From: RYN-230 sp963718305
GTDB lineage: Bacteria; Actinomycetota; Actinomycetes; Streptosporangiales; Streptosporangiaceae
Length of the DNA stretch: 64,000 bases
Assembly: GCA_963718305.1 (NCBI GenBank)
Contig: CAVQZG010000024.1
Span: 62,001-126,000, forward strand
Reading direction: 5' to 3'
Part shown: piece after piece, positions 55,245-63,720 of the stretch
Layout: each line of letters opens with the position of its first letter
How positions within the stretch are numbered: position 1 is the first letter of the stretch
The notes under the pieces: generated by a model
The model's database searches: none
The model's input: only the letters and a program-made list of their open reading frames with translations
What the model was told of the DNA's origin: nothing
Program-made: the position numbers and the translations under genes

Positions 55245-55332
55245 CCCTGCCGGGCCCTGCGCGGGCCTCAGCCGGCCGTCAGCGGTCCCCGATGGCTAGC
55301 GCACACCCCAGCGCCGGCTTACCATCGCGGTC

Positions 55333-57672
55333 GTGGCCATGATGTTTGGGGTCGTCAAGCGCCTGCTGCTGGGACGCCCGGTACGCAGTGACCGACTCGG
55401 TCATACCTTGCTCCCCAAGCGGATCGCGCTGCCCGTGTTCGCCAGCGACGCGCTCTCCTCCGTCGCCTACGCGACCGAGGAGATCCTGATCGTCCTGTCG
55501 GTCGGGGGCATCGCCTTCTTCCACTACACCCCGTACATCGCGCTCGCGGTGGGCCTGCTCATGCTGGTCGTGGTCGCCTCGTACCGGCAGAACGTGCACG
55601 CCTACCCGTCCGGCGGCGGGGACTACGAGGTGGCGACCACCAACCTCGGCGCCCCGGTGGGCCTGGTCGTGGCCAGCGCCCTGATGGTCGACTACACGCT
55701 GACCGTGGCGGTGTCGGTGTCCGCCGGGGTGGCCAACCTGGCCTCGGCCTTCCCGGTGCTGGACTCCCGCGTGACGCTCATCGCCGTGGTCCTGGTGGCG
55801 ACCATCGCGCTGATCAACTTGCGCGGGGTCCGGGAGTCGGGCACCGCGTTCGCGATCCCCACTTACTGCTTCATCGGCGTGGTCGCGCTGCTGATCATCT
55901 GGGGTGTCTTCCGGCTGGGGCTCGGCCATCACCTGGAGTCGGACAGCGCGAGTTACCGGATCAAGACCTCCCGCGAGTACACCGGGGTCGCCCTGATCTT
56001 CCTGCTGCTGCGCTCGTTCTCTTCGGGCTGCACCGCCCTCACCGGGGTCGAGGCGATCAGCAACGGCGTCCCCGCGTTCCGCAAGCCCAAGAGCAAGAAC
56101 GCGGCCACCACGCTGGCCCTGCTCGGCCTGATCGCGGTGTCCATGTTCGCCGGGGTCACCGCGCTGGCCATGGCCAGCCACGTGCACTACGCCCCGGCGC
56201 AGGACCTGATCGGCATGCCCCCCGGCACCACCCAGCGCACCGTCATCGCCCAGGTCGGGCGGGCGGTGTTCGGCGACTCCTCGCCACTGTTCTACGTGCT
56301 GCAGTTGTTCACCGCGCTGATCCTGGTGCTCGCCGCGAACACCGCGTTCAACGGCTTCCCGGTGCTGGCCTCGATCCTGTCCCGGGACGGGAACATGCCG
56401 CGCCAGTTGCACAACCGCGGCGACCGGCTGGCCTACAGCAACGGCATCCTGCTGCTCGCCGGGTTCGCGATCCTGCTGATCGTGGTGTTCCAGGCCTCCC
56501 CCACCCGGCTGATCCAGCTCTACATCATCGGCGTGTTCGTGTCGTTCGTGTGCAGCCAGACCGGGATGATCCGGCACTGGAACCGGCTGCTGCCCGATCA
56601 GACCGACAAGAACATCCGACGGCATATGATCCGGTCCCGGGCGATCAACACGGTCGGCGCCTGCGTCACCGCCGTCGTCCTGGTCATCGTCCTGATCAGC
56701 AAGTTCGCCAGCGGGGCCTGGATCGTCGTGGTGGCCATGCCGATCATCTGGCTGACCATGCGCGGCATCCATAAGCACTACGACAAGGTCGCGATCGAGC
56801 TCACCCCCCCGGACGAGCTCACCCTCACCCTGCCGGCCCGCAACCGCTCCATCGTCCTGGTCTCCAAGCTGCACCTGCCGACTCTGCGGGCGCTGGCCTA
56901 TGCCCGGGCCACCCAGCCGAGCCACCTCGAGGCGGTCACCGTTGACGTGGACGAGGCGGAGACCCTCCGGCTGAAGGAGGATTGGGAGCGGGCGAACATC
57001 CCGGTGCCGCTGACCGTCGTCGCCTCGCCGTACCGGGAGATCACCCGGCCGGTGATTGGGTACGTGAAGCGGCTGCGCCGGGAAAGCCCCCGCGACATCG
57101 TCACCGTCTACATCCCGGAGTACGTGCTGGGTCACTGGTGGGAGCAGTTGCTGCACAATCAGAGCGCGCTGCGGCTGAAGTCCCGGCTGCTGCTGCTGCC
57201 CGGCGTGGTGGTGGCCAGCGTGCCCTACCAGCTGCGGTCCGCGGCGCACCGCCACCCGTCGGGGGTCCAGCTGCCGACCACGGTCTCGCCCCCGCCGCCG
57301 CCGGGCGGGGCCGACGCGATGCCGCCGCTGCAGAAACTCACCGCCGACCCGGACGCGCTGCACGCCGCCGACCTCCAGGCCGAGTGCCGCGACGAGGGAG
57401 CGACCCCGATCGCCGACACCGCCGCCCACGAGTACGTGGACGTGGCGGGCACACTGCGCACCGTCACCCTCCGCCCGCGGGGCACCAGCCTCACGATGGA
57501 GGCGGACCTGTGGGACGGGACCGGCAGCGTCACCCTGGTCTGGCTGGGCCGCCGGGACATCCCGGGGATCCGGCCCGGGCGGCGGATCACGGTGCACGGC
57601 CGGGTCGCCCAGATCAAGGACGAGCGGACCATCTACAACCCCAGCTACCAGCTCCAGCCCGGCCCTGATTAG
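55333..57672 (+). CDS. KimA-like APC-family potassium permease fused to an OB-fold domain
   Basis: 779 residues. About 12 helices (~30-490) with PVFASDALSSVAYATEEILI, SYRQNVHAYPSGGGDYEVAT and SFSSGCTALTGVEAISNGVP match the KimA/YdaO-type K+ importers. A soluble regulatory part follows. After a PPPPPGG linker, residues ~665-775 are an OB-fold like Rv2694c (ATPIADTAAHEYVDVAGTLR, SVTLVWLGRRDIPGIRPGRR). In most actinobacteria the OB protein is separate, in a K+/Trk-associated cluster. ATG 57319 could restart it as a separate product. GTG 55333 or ATG 55339/55342 are possible starts. The KdpDE-like system converges on its 3' end. Confidence 0.83.
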   Translation: MAMMFGVVKRLLLGRPVRSDRLGHTLLPKRIALPVFASDALSSVAYATEEILIVLSVGGIAFFHYTPYIALAVGLLMLVVVASYRQNVHAYPSGGGDYEVATTNLGAPVGLVVASALMVDYTLTVAVSVSAGVANLASAFPVLDSRVTLIAVVLVATIALINLRGVRESGTAFAIPTYCFIGVVALLIIWGVFRLGLGHHLESDSASYRIKTSREYTGVALIFLLLRSFSSGCTALTGVEAISNGVPAFRKPKSKNAATTLALLGLIAVSMFAGVTALAMASHVHYAPAQDLIGMPPGTTQRTVIAQVGRAVFGDSSPLFYVLQLFTALILVLAANTAFNGFPVLASILSRDGNMPRQLHNRGDRLAYSNGILLLAGFAILLIVVFQASPTRLIQLYIIGVFVSFVCSQTGMIRHWNRLLPDQTDKNIRRHMIRSRAINTVGACVTAVVLVIVLISKFASGAWIVVVAMPIIWLTMRGIHKHYDKVAIELTPPDELTLTLPARNRSIVLVSKLHLPTLRALAYARATQPSHLEAVTVDVDEAETLRLKEDWERANIPVPLTVVASPYREITRPVIGYVKRLRRESPRDIVTVYIPEYVLGHWWEQLLHNQSALRLKSRLLLLPGVVVASVPYQLRSAAHRHPSGVQLPTTVSPPPPPGGADAMPPLQKLTADPDALHAADLQAECRDEGATPIADTAAHEYVDVAGTLRTVTLRPRGTSLTMEADLWDGTGSVTLVWLGRRDIPGIRPGRRITVHGRVAQIKDERTIYNPSYQLQPGPD

Positions 57673-57678
57673 GCTCGC

Positions 57679-58359
57679 TCAGTCTGGGCCCTGGAAGCGG
57701 TAGCCCATGCCGGGCTCAGTCAGCAGGTAGCGGGGCTGGGATGGGTCGGGCTCCAGCTTGCGCCGCAGGTGAGCGACGTGGACCCGGAGGTAGTTCGCCT
57801 CGGTCTGGTACTGCGGCCCCCACACCTCCCGGAGTAGCTGCTTCTGGGTGACGAGACGGTTTTCGTTGCGGACCAGGATTTCCAGCAGCGACCACTCGGT
57901 CGGGGTCAGCCGGACGTCGCCGTCACCTCGGATGACGCGTTTGGCCGCCAGGTCCACGGTGAAGTCGGGGGTCGCCAGCACCGGCTCGTCGGGGGCGGGC
58001 GTCGCCCGCCGGACCGCCGCGCGGAGCCGGGCGAGCAGCTCGTTCATCCCGAACGGCTTGGTCACATAGTCGTCCGCGCCGGCGTCCAGGGCGGCCACCT
58101 TCTGGACCTCCTGCCCCCACGCGGACAGCACGATGATCGGCGTGGACGTCCAGCCGCGCACCCCCCTGATCACCTCGGTGCCGTCCATGTCGGGCAGGCC
58201 GAGGTCGAGGATCAGCACGTCAGGGCGGTCCCGGGCCATCGCGGCCAGCCCGGACGCGCCGTCCGCCGCGGTGCTGACCTCGTACTTGCGGGCGGTGAGG
58301 TTGATCCGCAGGGCGCGCAGGATCGGTTCCTCGTCGTCGATGACCAGGACCCTGGTCAT
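57679..58359 (-). CDS. kdpE: KdpE-like response regulator
   Basis: 226 residues. Receiver: VLVIDDEEPI, LILDLGLPDMDG (phosphorylated Asp), IVLSAWGQE, DYVTKPF. The C-terminal winged helix has LTPTEWSLLEILVRNENRLV, QTEANYLRVHVAHLRRKLEP and LTEPGMGYRF, the form typical of KdpE. ATG 58359 begins MTRVLVIDDE, 10 bases after the kinase stop; an upstream in-frame start inside the kinase gene is unlikely. No kdpFABC genes are in the window, so the nearest candidate target is the KimA-like permease or its own operon. Confidence 0.88.
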   Translation of the reverse strand: MTRVLVIDDEEPILRALRINLTARKYEVSTAADGASGLAAMARDRPDVLILDLGLPDMDGTEVIRGVRGWTSTPIIVLSAWGQEVQKVAALDAGADDYVTKPFGMNELLARLRAAVRRATPAPDEPVLATPDFTVDLAAKRVIRGDGDVRLTPTEWSLLEILVRNENRLVTQKQLLREVWGPQYQTEANYLRVHVAHLRRKLEPDPSQPRYLLTEPGMGYRFQGPD

Positions 58360-58369
58360 AGCCGGGCGG

Positions 58370-60217
58370 TCACTGCTCGGCGGGGGCGGCCGACGCGGCA
58401 GGGGCGGCCGCACCCGGCAGGCTCACCTGGACCGTCAGCCCCCCGCCCGGCGTGTCGGCCGCGTGGATCGTGCCGCCCATCGCCTCCAGGAAACCCTTGG
58501 CCACGGCGAGCCCGAGCCCGACGCCGTTACCCGCGGTGCGGTCACCGAGCCGCTCGAACGGCTCGAACATGCGCAGCTTGAACTCGTCCGCGACGCCCGG
58601 GCCGTGGTCGCACACCTCCAGCAGCACACTGGGGCCGGCCGGGCAGGCCCGCAGCTCAGGCGGCCGTCCCGCCGGGGAATGGGCCAGTGCGTTAGAGAAC
58701 AGGTTGGCCAGCACCCGTTCCAGCAGCACCGGGTCGGTGCGTACCAGGGGCAGGTCGTCCGGCACCGCGATCCGCACGCTGCTGGCCGGGGCCAGCCCGA
58801 GCAGGGCGGCCGGCGCGACCTCCTCGACGGAGGTGGGCCGCAGGAACGGCTGCAGCGACCCGGTGGCCAGGCGGCTCATGTCCAGCAGGTTGCCGATCAG
58901 GGCGTCCAGCCGGTCCGCCCCGTCCTCGATCGTCGCGAGCAGCGCCGCCTCGTCGGCCGGGGTCCACTGCACGTCGGTCTGCCGCAGCGTGCTGACGCTG
59001 GCCTTGATCGAGGCCAGCGGGGTACGCAGGTCGTGGCTGACGGCGGCGAGCAGCGCGGTGCGCATCCGGTTTCCCTCGGCCAGCGCCTCGGCCTGGGCCG
59101 CCTGGGTGCGCAGCCGGTCGCGGTCCAGCGCCGCCCCAGCCTGGGCGGCAAACCCGTCCAGCAGCCGCGCCGTGATCGCCCGGGTCTGCCCCGCAACGAG
59201 CAGGACCACCGTGTCGCTGACCGGGACCTCGATGGGCACCGCCTCAGCCGAAGCGGATCCGCTGACCGCCACGCTCACCCACTGGTCCCGGACCCGCTCG
59301 GCCAGCTCGGCCCGGCCGCCCCAGGCGCTGGTCAGGTGATCGAGCACCGCGGTGGGCGTGTCCGCCCCGCCGAGCACGGTCTGGGCCAGCCCGAGCAGGG
59401 ACGCGGCCTCGTCGGCGCTGCGGGCCGCCAGTACCTGCCGGCGCGCGGCCAGGTGGACCACGCTGCTGACCGTCACCGCCACGGTCACGAACAGCAGCAA
59501 CGCCAGCATGTTGCGGGGCTCGGCGATGGTCAGGGTGTGCAGCGGCTTGGTGAAATACCAGTTGAGCAGCAGGCTTGCGGTGATCGCGGCGAGCACGGCG
59601 GGCCAGAAGCCGCCGACGATCGCCACCGCGACCACGGCCACCAGGTAGAGCAGCAGGTCGTTGGCGAGGTCCAGGTGCGGGCGCAGCGCCACCAGCAGCA
59701 GCGTGAGCAGCGGCAGCCCCGCCACCAGGAGGATCCCGGCGACCTGCCGCCTGCCCCGCAGCCCGGCCCGCACGGTATCGGCCGCCAGCCCGGTCAGCCC
59801 GGTCCGGCCCGCCTCGCCGCCCGCAGGCCGCTCGCCATGGACACGCACAATCCCTAGTCTGAACGACGATGCGAGCCAGCGCACCATCAGGCCGGTGCCG
59901 GCCCCGGCCAGGACGCACCCGGCCATGACCACCGCGGCGCGCGCGGCCACCGGGCCGGTCATCCTCAGCTGGGCGTACGGCGGGTGGGAGAAGCCCGCCA
60001 CGGTCAGCCAGCCGATCACCCCGAGTACCGGCGCGACCAGCGGCTCGGACACGGCGGAGATGGACAGGACCACGGCCGCGGCGATGACGAGGACCCCGGT
60101 GGCGGGGAGCCGGCCGCCCAGCCCGGCGGCGAGCGCGCCGGTCACCAGCAGCGCGGTGAAGCCGGCTGGCAGCGCGAAATGCGCCGCCAGCCCACGGGGC
60201 GAACGGTTACGGTCCAT
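58370..60217 (-). CDS. kdpD: KdpD-like sensor histidine kinase without the N-terminal KdpD domain
   Basis: 615 residues. It begins with membrane helices (~12-115), has a second set with VAVAIVGGFWPAVLAAITAS then LLLNWYFTKPLHTLTIAEP, the DUF4118 signature of KdpD, and a GAF-like segment. HisKA is LLAAVSHDLRTPLASIKASV, the N box is LANLFSNALAHSP, and G boxes are VCDHGPGVADEF and GVGLGLAVAKGF. Classical KdpD carries an N-terminal KdpD/USP domain with a Walker motif (~370 residues); it is absent here. The stop is followed 10 bases later by kdpE. Confidence 0.88.
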   Translation of the reverse strand: MDRNRSPRGLAAHFALPAGFTALLVTGALAAGLGGRLPATGVLVIAAAVVLSISAVSEPLVAPVLGVIGWLTVAGFSHPPYAQLRMTGPVAARAAVVMAGCVLAGAGTGLMVRWLASSFRLGIVRVHGERPAGGEAGRTGLTGLAADTVRAGLRGRRQVAGILLVAGLPLLTLLLVALRPHLDLANDLLLYLVAVVAVAIVGGFWPAVLAAITASLLLNWYFTKPLHTLTIAEPRNMLALLLFVTVAVTVSSVVHLAARRQVLAARSADEAASLLGLAQTVLGGADTPTAVLDHLTSAWGGRAELAERVRDQWVSVAVSGSASAEAVPIEVPVSDTVVLLVAGQTRAITARLLDGFAAQAGAALDRDRLRTQAAQAEALAEGNRMRTALLAAVSHDLRTPLASIKASVSTLRQTDVQWTPADEAALLATIEDGADRLDALIGNLLDMSRLATGSLQPFLRPTSVEEVAPAALLGLAPASSVRIAVPDDLPLVRTDPVLLERVLANLFSNALAHSPAGRPPELRACPAGPSVLLEVCDHGPGVADEFKLRMFEPFERLGDRTAGNGVGLGLAVAKGFLEAMGGTIHAADTPGGGLTVQVSLPGAAAPAASAAPAEQ

Positions 60218-60267
60218 CGGAATCAGCTTCGCCCGCGCGAGGCCCCGCAGAGCTGATCTTCACAGCG

Positions 60268-60310
60268 CCTTAACGTCCGCGCACAAGACCTTAACGTCCC
60301 CCTAACGCCC
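60268..60310. promoter_or_regulatory. Direct repeats upstream of the KdpD-like gene
   Basis: CCTTAACGTCC occurs exactly at 60268-60278 and 60289-60299 (21 bases apart, two helical turns), with CCTAACGCCC at 60301-60310 as a weaker third copy. It lies 50-93 bases before the kinase start in an otherwise empty 240-base interval, consistent with a response-regulator binding site, possibly for KdpE autoregulation. Confidence 0.5.
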
Positions 60311-60457
60311 GTCCGCGCCCGCGACACTCCCGGGTCCAGGGCCACTCCCCGGGGCCGCCCCCGGCCCGCCCACCCCGAGCCCGCTCCCCCGGATGCCACA
60401 GAGTCCCTTCAGCCTCCCGCAGCCATCCCAGGGGCCTTTGATAGTCGGTGACATGGC

Positions 60458-61933
60458 TCAGGAGTCGGCGGCGGCCGTCCCTGGGACCGCGGCGACCGGC
60501 TGATCGCCGGGGTGGGGGGACGGCGGCGGGGCCAGGGGGGTCGGACGGCGGACGAAGGCGGCCGCGGTGGCGGCCAGCACAGCGGCCCCGGCCATGATCA
60601 GCCACAGATGCCGGAAGGCGGTCACCGCGTCGGCCGCCGTGGCCGGGACCCCGATCAGGGTGACCAGAACCGCCACGCCGAGCGCGGAAGCGACCTGGCG
60701 GGCCATGTTCACCAGGGCGGACCCGGTGCCGAACCGGGCGGCCGGCAGCGCGGTGGTGCTGGCACTCATCAGCGTGGGCAGGGTGAGGCCGACCCCCATC
60801 CCGGTCAGCAGCATGCTGGGCAGCATGTCCACGGCGTAGTGCGGGGTGACGCTGACGGTGAAGACCCGCCACAGCAGCCCGGACGCGAACAGCAGGTTGC
60901 CCACCGCCGCGACCGGGGCCGGGCCGATCCGGCGGGCCAGCGGGCCCGCTCCCACCGCGAGGGCCGGGACCATGGCCGGCCCGGGGGCGATGGCCAGGCC
61001 GGTGCGCAGCGCCGAGTAGTGCCAGACCGTCTGGCACCACAGCACGTTGGACAGCAGCATCGCGGCGAACCCGATGCTGAACACGAAGACCGCCGCGCTG
61101 GCCGACCGGAAGGCCGGGATGCGCAGCAGGTGCAGTTCGACCAGCGGGCGCTCGTGCTGCGAGCAACGCCACAGGAACCAGCCGATCGCCGCCGCCGCCC
61201 CGGCCAGCAGGGCCAGGACCCCGGGCGAAGACCAGCCCCAGGTAGGTCCCTCCACCAGCCCGCCGGTCAGCCCGCCCACCCCGGCGGTGAGCAACACCAC
61301 GCCGAGGAGGTCAGGAAGCGCTTCGTTGTCCCGGGCGGGCGGGTGCGGCAGCACCCGGATCCCGGCCAGCAGCGCGGCCACTCCGATGGGCAGGTTGACC
61401 AGGAACACCCACCGCCAGTCCAGCTGGACGAGCAGGCCGCCGACCACCGGGCCCAGGGCGGCCGAGACGCCGCCGACCGCGGCCCAGGCCCGGACCCGGC
61501 CGGGCCGCTTATCCGGCGGGGTGGCCGCCAGCAGCAGCGCGAGCGAGGTCGGGATCAGCGCCGCCGCGCCCGCGGCCTGCACGACCCGCGCCGCGACCAG
61601 GACGGCGAGATCCGGGGCGGCGGCGCACGCCGCTGACGCGAGCGTGAAGATCGCGATGCCGGCCAGGAACACCCGGCGCTGCCCGGTCCGGTCCCCCAGC
61701 CGCCCGGCCGGCACCAGCAGGGCGGCGAACACGATGGCGTAGGCGTTGAGCACCCAGGACAGCCCGGCCAGCGAGGCGCCGCCGAAATCCCGCCCGATGC
61801 TGGGCAGGGCCACGTTCACGATGAACAGATCCAGGTTGGACATGAAGATCGCGGCGACCACCACGGTGAACACGGCTCCCGGTCCCGCGCTGCGCGGTCC
61901 GGCCGCTTCATGGTTTGGAATTCCAACTGCCAT
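60458..61933 (-). CDS. DHA2-family MFS exporter (EmrB/QacA-like)
   Basis: 491 residues with about 14 helices. FMSNLDLFIVNVALPSIGRD is the DHA2 D1 motif, PAGRLGDRTGQRRVFLAGIA motif A, and AAVGGVSAALGPVVGGLLVQ the antiporter motif C. These proteins use the proton gradient to expel drugs or metabolites. ATG 61933 (MAVGIPNHEAAGP) lacks a clear ribosome site. It is divergent from the HxlR-type regulator gene with a 45-base intergenic region, the usual layout of a repressor-controlled efflux pump. Confidence 0.88.
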   Translation of the reverse strand: MAVGIPNHEAAGPRSAGPGAVFTVVVAAIFMSNLDLFIVNVALPSIGRDFGGASLAGLSWVLNAYAIVFAALLVPAGRLGDRTGQRRVFLAGIAIFTLASAACAAAPDLAVLVAARVVQAAGAAALIPTSLALLLAATPPDKRPGRVRAWAAVGGVSAALGPVVGGLLVQLDWRWVFLVNLPIGVAALLAGIRVLPHPPARDNEALPDLLGVVLLTAGVGGLTGGLVEGPTWGWSSPGVLALLAGAAAAIGWFLWRCSQHERPLVELHLLRIPAFRSASAAVFVFSIGFAAMLLSNVLWCQTVWHYSALRTGLAIAPGPAMVPALAVGAGPLARRIGPAPVAAVGNLLFASGLLWRVFTVSVTPHYAVDMLPSMLLTGMGVGLTLPTLMSASTTALPAARFGTGSALVNMARQVASALGVAVLVTLIGVPATAADAVTAFRHLWLIMAGAAVLAATAAAFVRRPTPLAPPPSPHPGDQPVAAVPGTAAADS

Positions 61934-61954
61934 GGCAGGAGAGTAGCGGTCGTA

Positions 61955-61971
61955 GGTTTGATATGGCAACC
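61955..61971. promoter_or_regulatory. Candidate HxlR operator
   Basis: GGTTTGATATGGCAACC is an imperfect palindrome (GGTT/AACC arms) centred in the 45-base gap between the divergent exporter and HxlR-type genes. Any protein bound here would affect both promoters. Confidence 0.4.
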
Positions 61972-61978
61972 TTGGAGC

Positions 61979-63244
61979 ATGGCTAGGACTACATCCGATC
62001 CAGAAGCCCCGGGTGCGGGGCATCTGGCTGACCCGGGACGCCCCGCTGACCCGGGACGCCCGGCTGATCCGGGACAACTGGCTGACCTTGGGCACCCGGC
62101 TGGGGACGGGCACCTGGCGCAGCCGGACCTGCCCGGCCGGCCCTGCTCTATCGCCCGGGCCCTCGACGTGATCGGCGAGAAGTGGGCCCTGCTGGCCATC
62201 CGGGAGATCTCTTTCGGCAACCGCCGCTTCAACGAGATCGCGCGGAATACGGGGGCGCCCCGCGACCGCCTCGCGGCCCGGCTGCGCGGGCTGGTCGACG
62301 CGGGAATCCTGGAGCGGCGCGAATACCAGAGCACGCCGCCGCGCGCGGAGTACCGCCTGACCGAGGCAGGCCGGGATCTCGTTCCGGTGCTGCGGGCCCT
62401 GCTCACGTGGGGCGACCGGTGGGTCTCGGACCAGCCGCCGGCCACGCTGGTGCACGGCGACCACGAACTCGATCTGGTGCAGGTCTGCCGGCACTGCGGG
62501 GCCGAGCTCTCCGCCCCGGTATCGCTCCGGGTGAACAGCCCCGGCTGGGACCTGCATGGGCCCGTCCCGGCCAGCGACTTAGCCGAGACCGCCGCCGCCT
62601 GGGACGCGGAGTACGCGGCCGGGCGCTACGCGGGCGACCCGCCGGTGGAGTTCGTCCGCGACATCATCGCCGCCGCGGCCCAGCGCGGGCTGCGGCACGG
62701 GCTCTACGTCGGCTGCGGCAGCGGGCGGAACCTGCTCCCCCTGCTCGATGCCGGCCTCGACCTCACCGGGCTGGACATTTCCCGGCAGGCCATCGCACAC
62801 CTGCGGGCCCGGCGCCCGGACCGGGCCGGGCAGCTGATCACCGGCGATCTGGGCGCGCTACCCCCGGCGGCCCGGTACGACCTGGTCGTCGGCATCCAGG
62901 TCTTCCAGCACGGCACCCGGGCGCAGGCGCATCAGCATCTGGCCGCCGCGGCCGCCCGGGTCAGGCCGGGCGGCCTGCTCTGCGTCCGGGTCAACGCGGC
63001 CGGCACCGATATCGAGCACGCGCACCGGCGGTTCGAGGAGCATGGCGACGGCAGCTTCTCGGTCCGCTACCGCAGCGGGCCCAAGGCCGGGCTGGACATC
63101 CATTTCTTCGCCGCCGCCGAACTGGCCGCGATCGTGGGCGGGGCCTTCGACCCCGTGCTGCCACCCCGCCTGCACGTCACCTGGCGCACCCCGCCCGGGC
63201 GGGGCCAGTGGTCACAGTGGGAGGCCATCTGGCTGCGCCGCTGA
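61979..63244 (+). CDS. HxlR-type winged-helix regulator fused to a SAM-dependent methyltransferase
   Basis: 421 residues in one uninterrupted frame. After a repeated Ala-Asp-Pro-Gly tail, residues ~57-145 are an HxlR domain (CSIARALDVIGEKWALLAIR, GAPRDRLAARLRGLVDAGIL), with VCRHCGAE following as in many HxlR proteins. From ~residue 203 (AWDAEYAAGRYAGDPPVEFV) a class I methyltransferase begins: GLYVGCGSGRNLLPLLDAG, LTGLDISRQAIAHL, YDLVVGIQVFQHG. No stop or start codon separates them. The two are normally separate proteins. It could be a one-component drug sensor/modifier paired with the divergent exporter. Confidence 0.8.
   Translation: MARTTSDPEAPGAGHLADPGRPADPGRPADPGQLADLGHPAGDGHLAQPDLPGRPCSIARALDVIGEKWALLAIREISFGNRRFNEIARNTGAPRDRLAARLRGLVDAGILERREYQSTPPRAEYRLTEAGRDLVPVLRALLTWGDRWVSDQPPATLVHGDHELDLVQVCRHCGAELSAPVSLRVNSPGWDLHGPVPASDLAETAAAWDAEYAAGRYAGDPPVEFVRDIIAAAAQRGLRHGLYVGCGSGRNLLPLLDAGLDLTGLDISRQAIAHLRARRPDRAGQLITGDLGALPPAARYDLVVGIQVFQHGTRAQAHQHLAAAAARVRPGGLLCVRVNAAGTDIEHAHRRFEEHGDGSFSVRYRSGPKAGLDIHFFAAAELAAIVGGAFDPVLPPRLHVTWRTPPGRGQWSQWEAIWLRR
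62022..62100 (+). repeat. In-frame tandem repeats encoding ADPGRP units
   Basis: Units of about 18 bases (gctgacccgggacgcccc and variants) repeat four times at the 5' end of the HxlR-methyltransferase gene, giving LADPGRPADPGRPADPGQ. Frame is kept. The array makes the N-terminal tail variable and probably disordered. Confidence 0.8.
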
Positions 63245-63317
63245 CGGCCCTGGAGCACGCCGGACCGCTGGGCTGGCGCGCACTCAGACGCCGAGCCGCC
63301 AGCGCCTGCGAGACCGC

Positions 63318-63614
63318 TCAGGCCTGCGGGGTCTGGAAGAGCACGGGGCACTCCTCGTGGACCCACTGGCCGTCCGGGCGCCGGCGGGCGTCCTGCGTGG
63401 CGCTGATGATCTGCCCGCATCGTTCGCAGACCGAGCCGGGCGCGTGCGCCTCGTTGCTCTCCGCGTCGATGAAGTTGACCTCTTCGTCCTCGCGCTTGCT
63501 CTCCTGGTACTCCCGCTCTTCCTCGGCCTCAGTGGGCCCGGGCGGGGCCTCCTCCTCCCATCGCTTCCGCTCCTCATCGCCGTATTCGGACCCAAAGTCC
63601 GGCCGGACAGTCAT
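63318..63614 (-). CDS. Small acidic protein with zinc-ribbon-like C-terminus
   Basis: 98 residues. The N-terminal half is highly charged and probably helical (DEERKRWEEEAPPGPTEAEE). The C-terminal half has VCERCGQIIS and, 20 residues on, HEECPVLF, giving three Cys plus His for a zinc knuckle. It looks like a conserved small actinobacterial protein of unknown role. ATG 63614 (MTVRPDFGSEYGDE) is preceded by a G-rich site; the frame is open upstream but without homology. Confidence 0.65.
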   Translation of the reverse strand: MTVRPDFGSEYGDEERKRWEEEAPPGPTEAEEEREYQESKREDEEVNFIDAESNEAHAPGSVCERCGQIISATQDARRRPDGQWVHEECPVLFQTPQA

Positions 63615-63720
63615 GGTTGGCCCCCTGTGGGTAAGCGGCCACGGGCGCGGTCGCGGTGATCGCGTCCAAGTGTAGCCAGTACCGCCCGGCCGATGTGGAT
63701 CATGAGCCCGGGCCCGGCCG

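Noticed and set aside
55245..55332. A c-di-AMP (ydaO-type) riboswitch before the KimA-like gene.
   Set aside because: Only 88 bases separate it from the previous gene, and the conserved ydaO core sequences are not present.
55279..57597. A 772-codon open frame on the minus strand, antisense to the KimA-like permease, and similar long antisense frames (e.g. 5145-6554, 18928-21396, 30061-31341).
   Set aside because: High-GC genes leave long stop-free frames on the other strand. These are rich in Arg/Gly/Pro/His, have no domain pattern, and lie wholly over well-supported genes.
57679..60217. A complete kdp operon.
   Set aside because: No kdpF, A, B or C sequence is present around the two-component genes.
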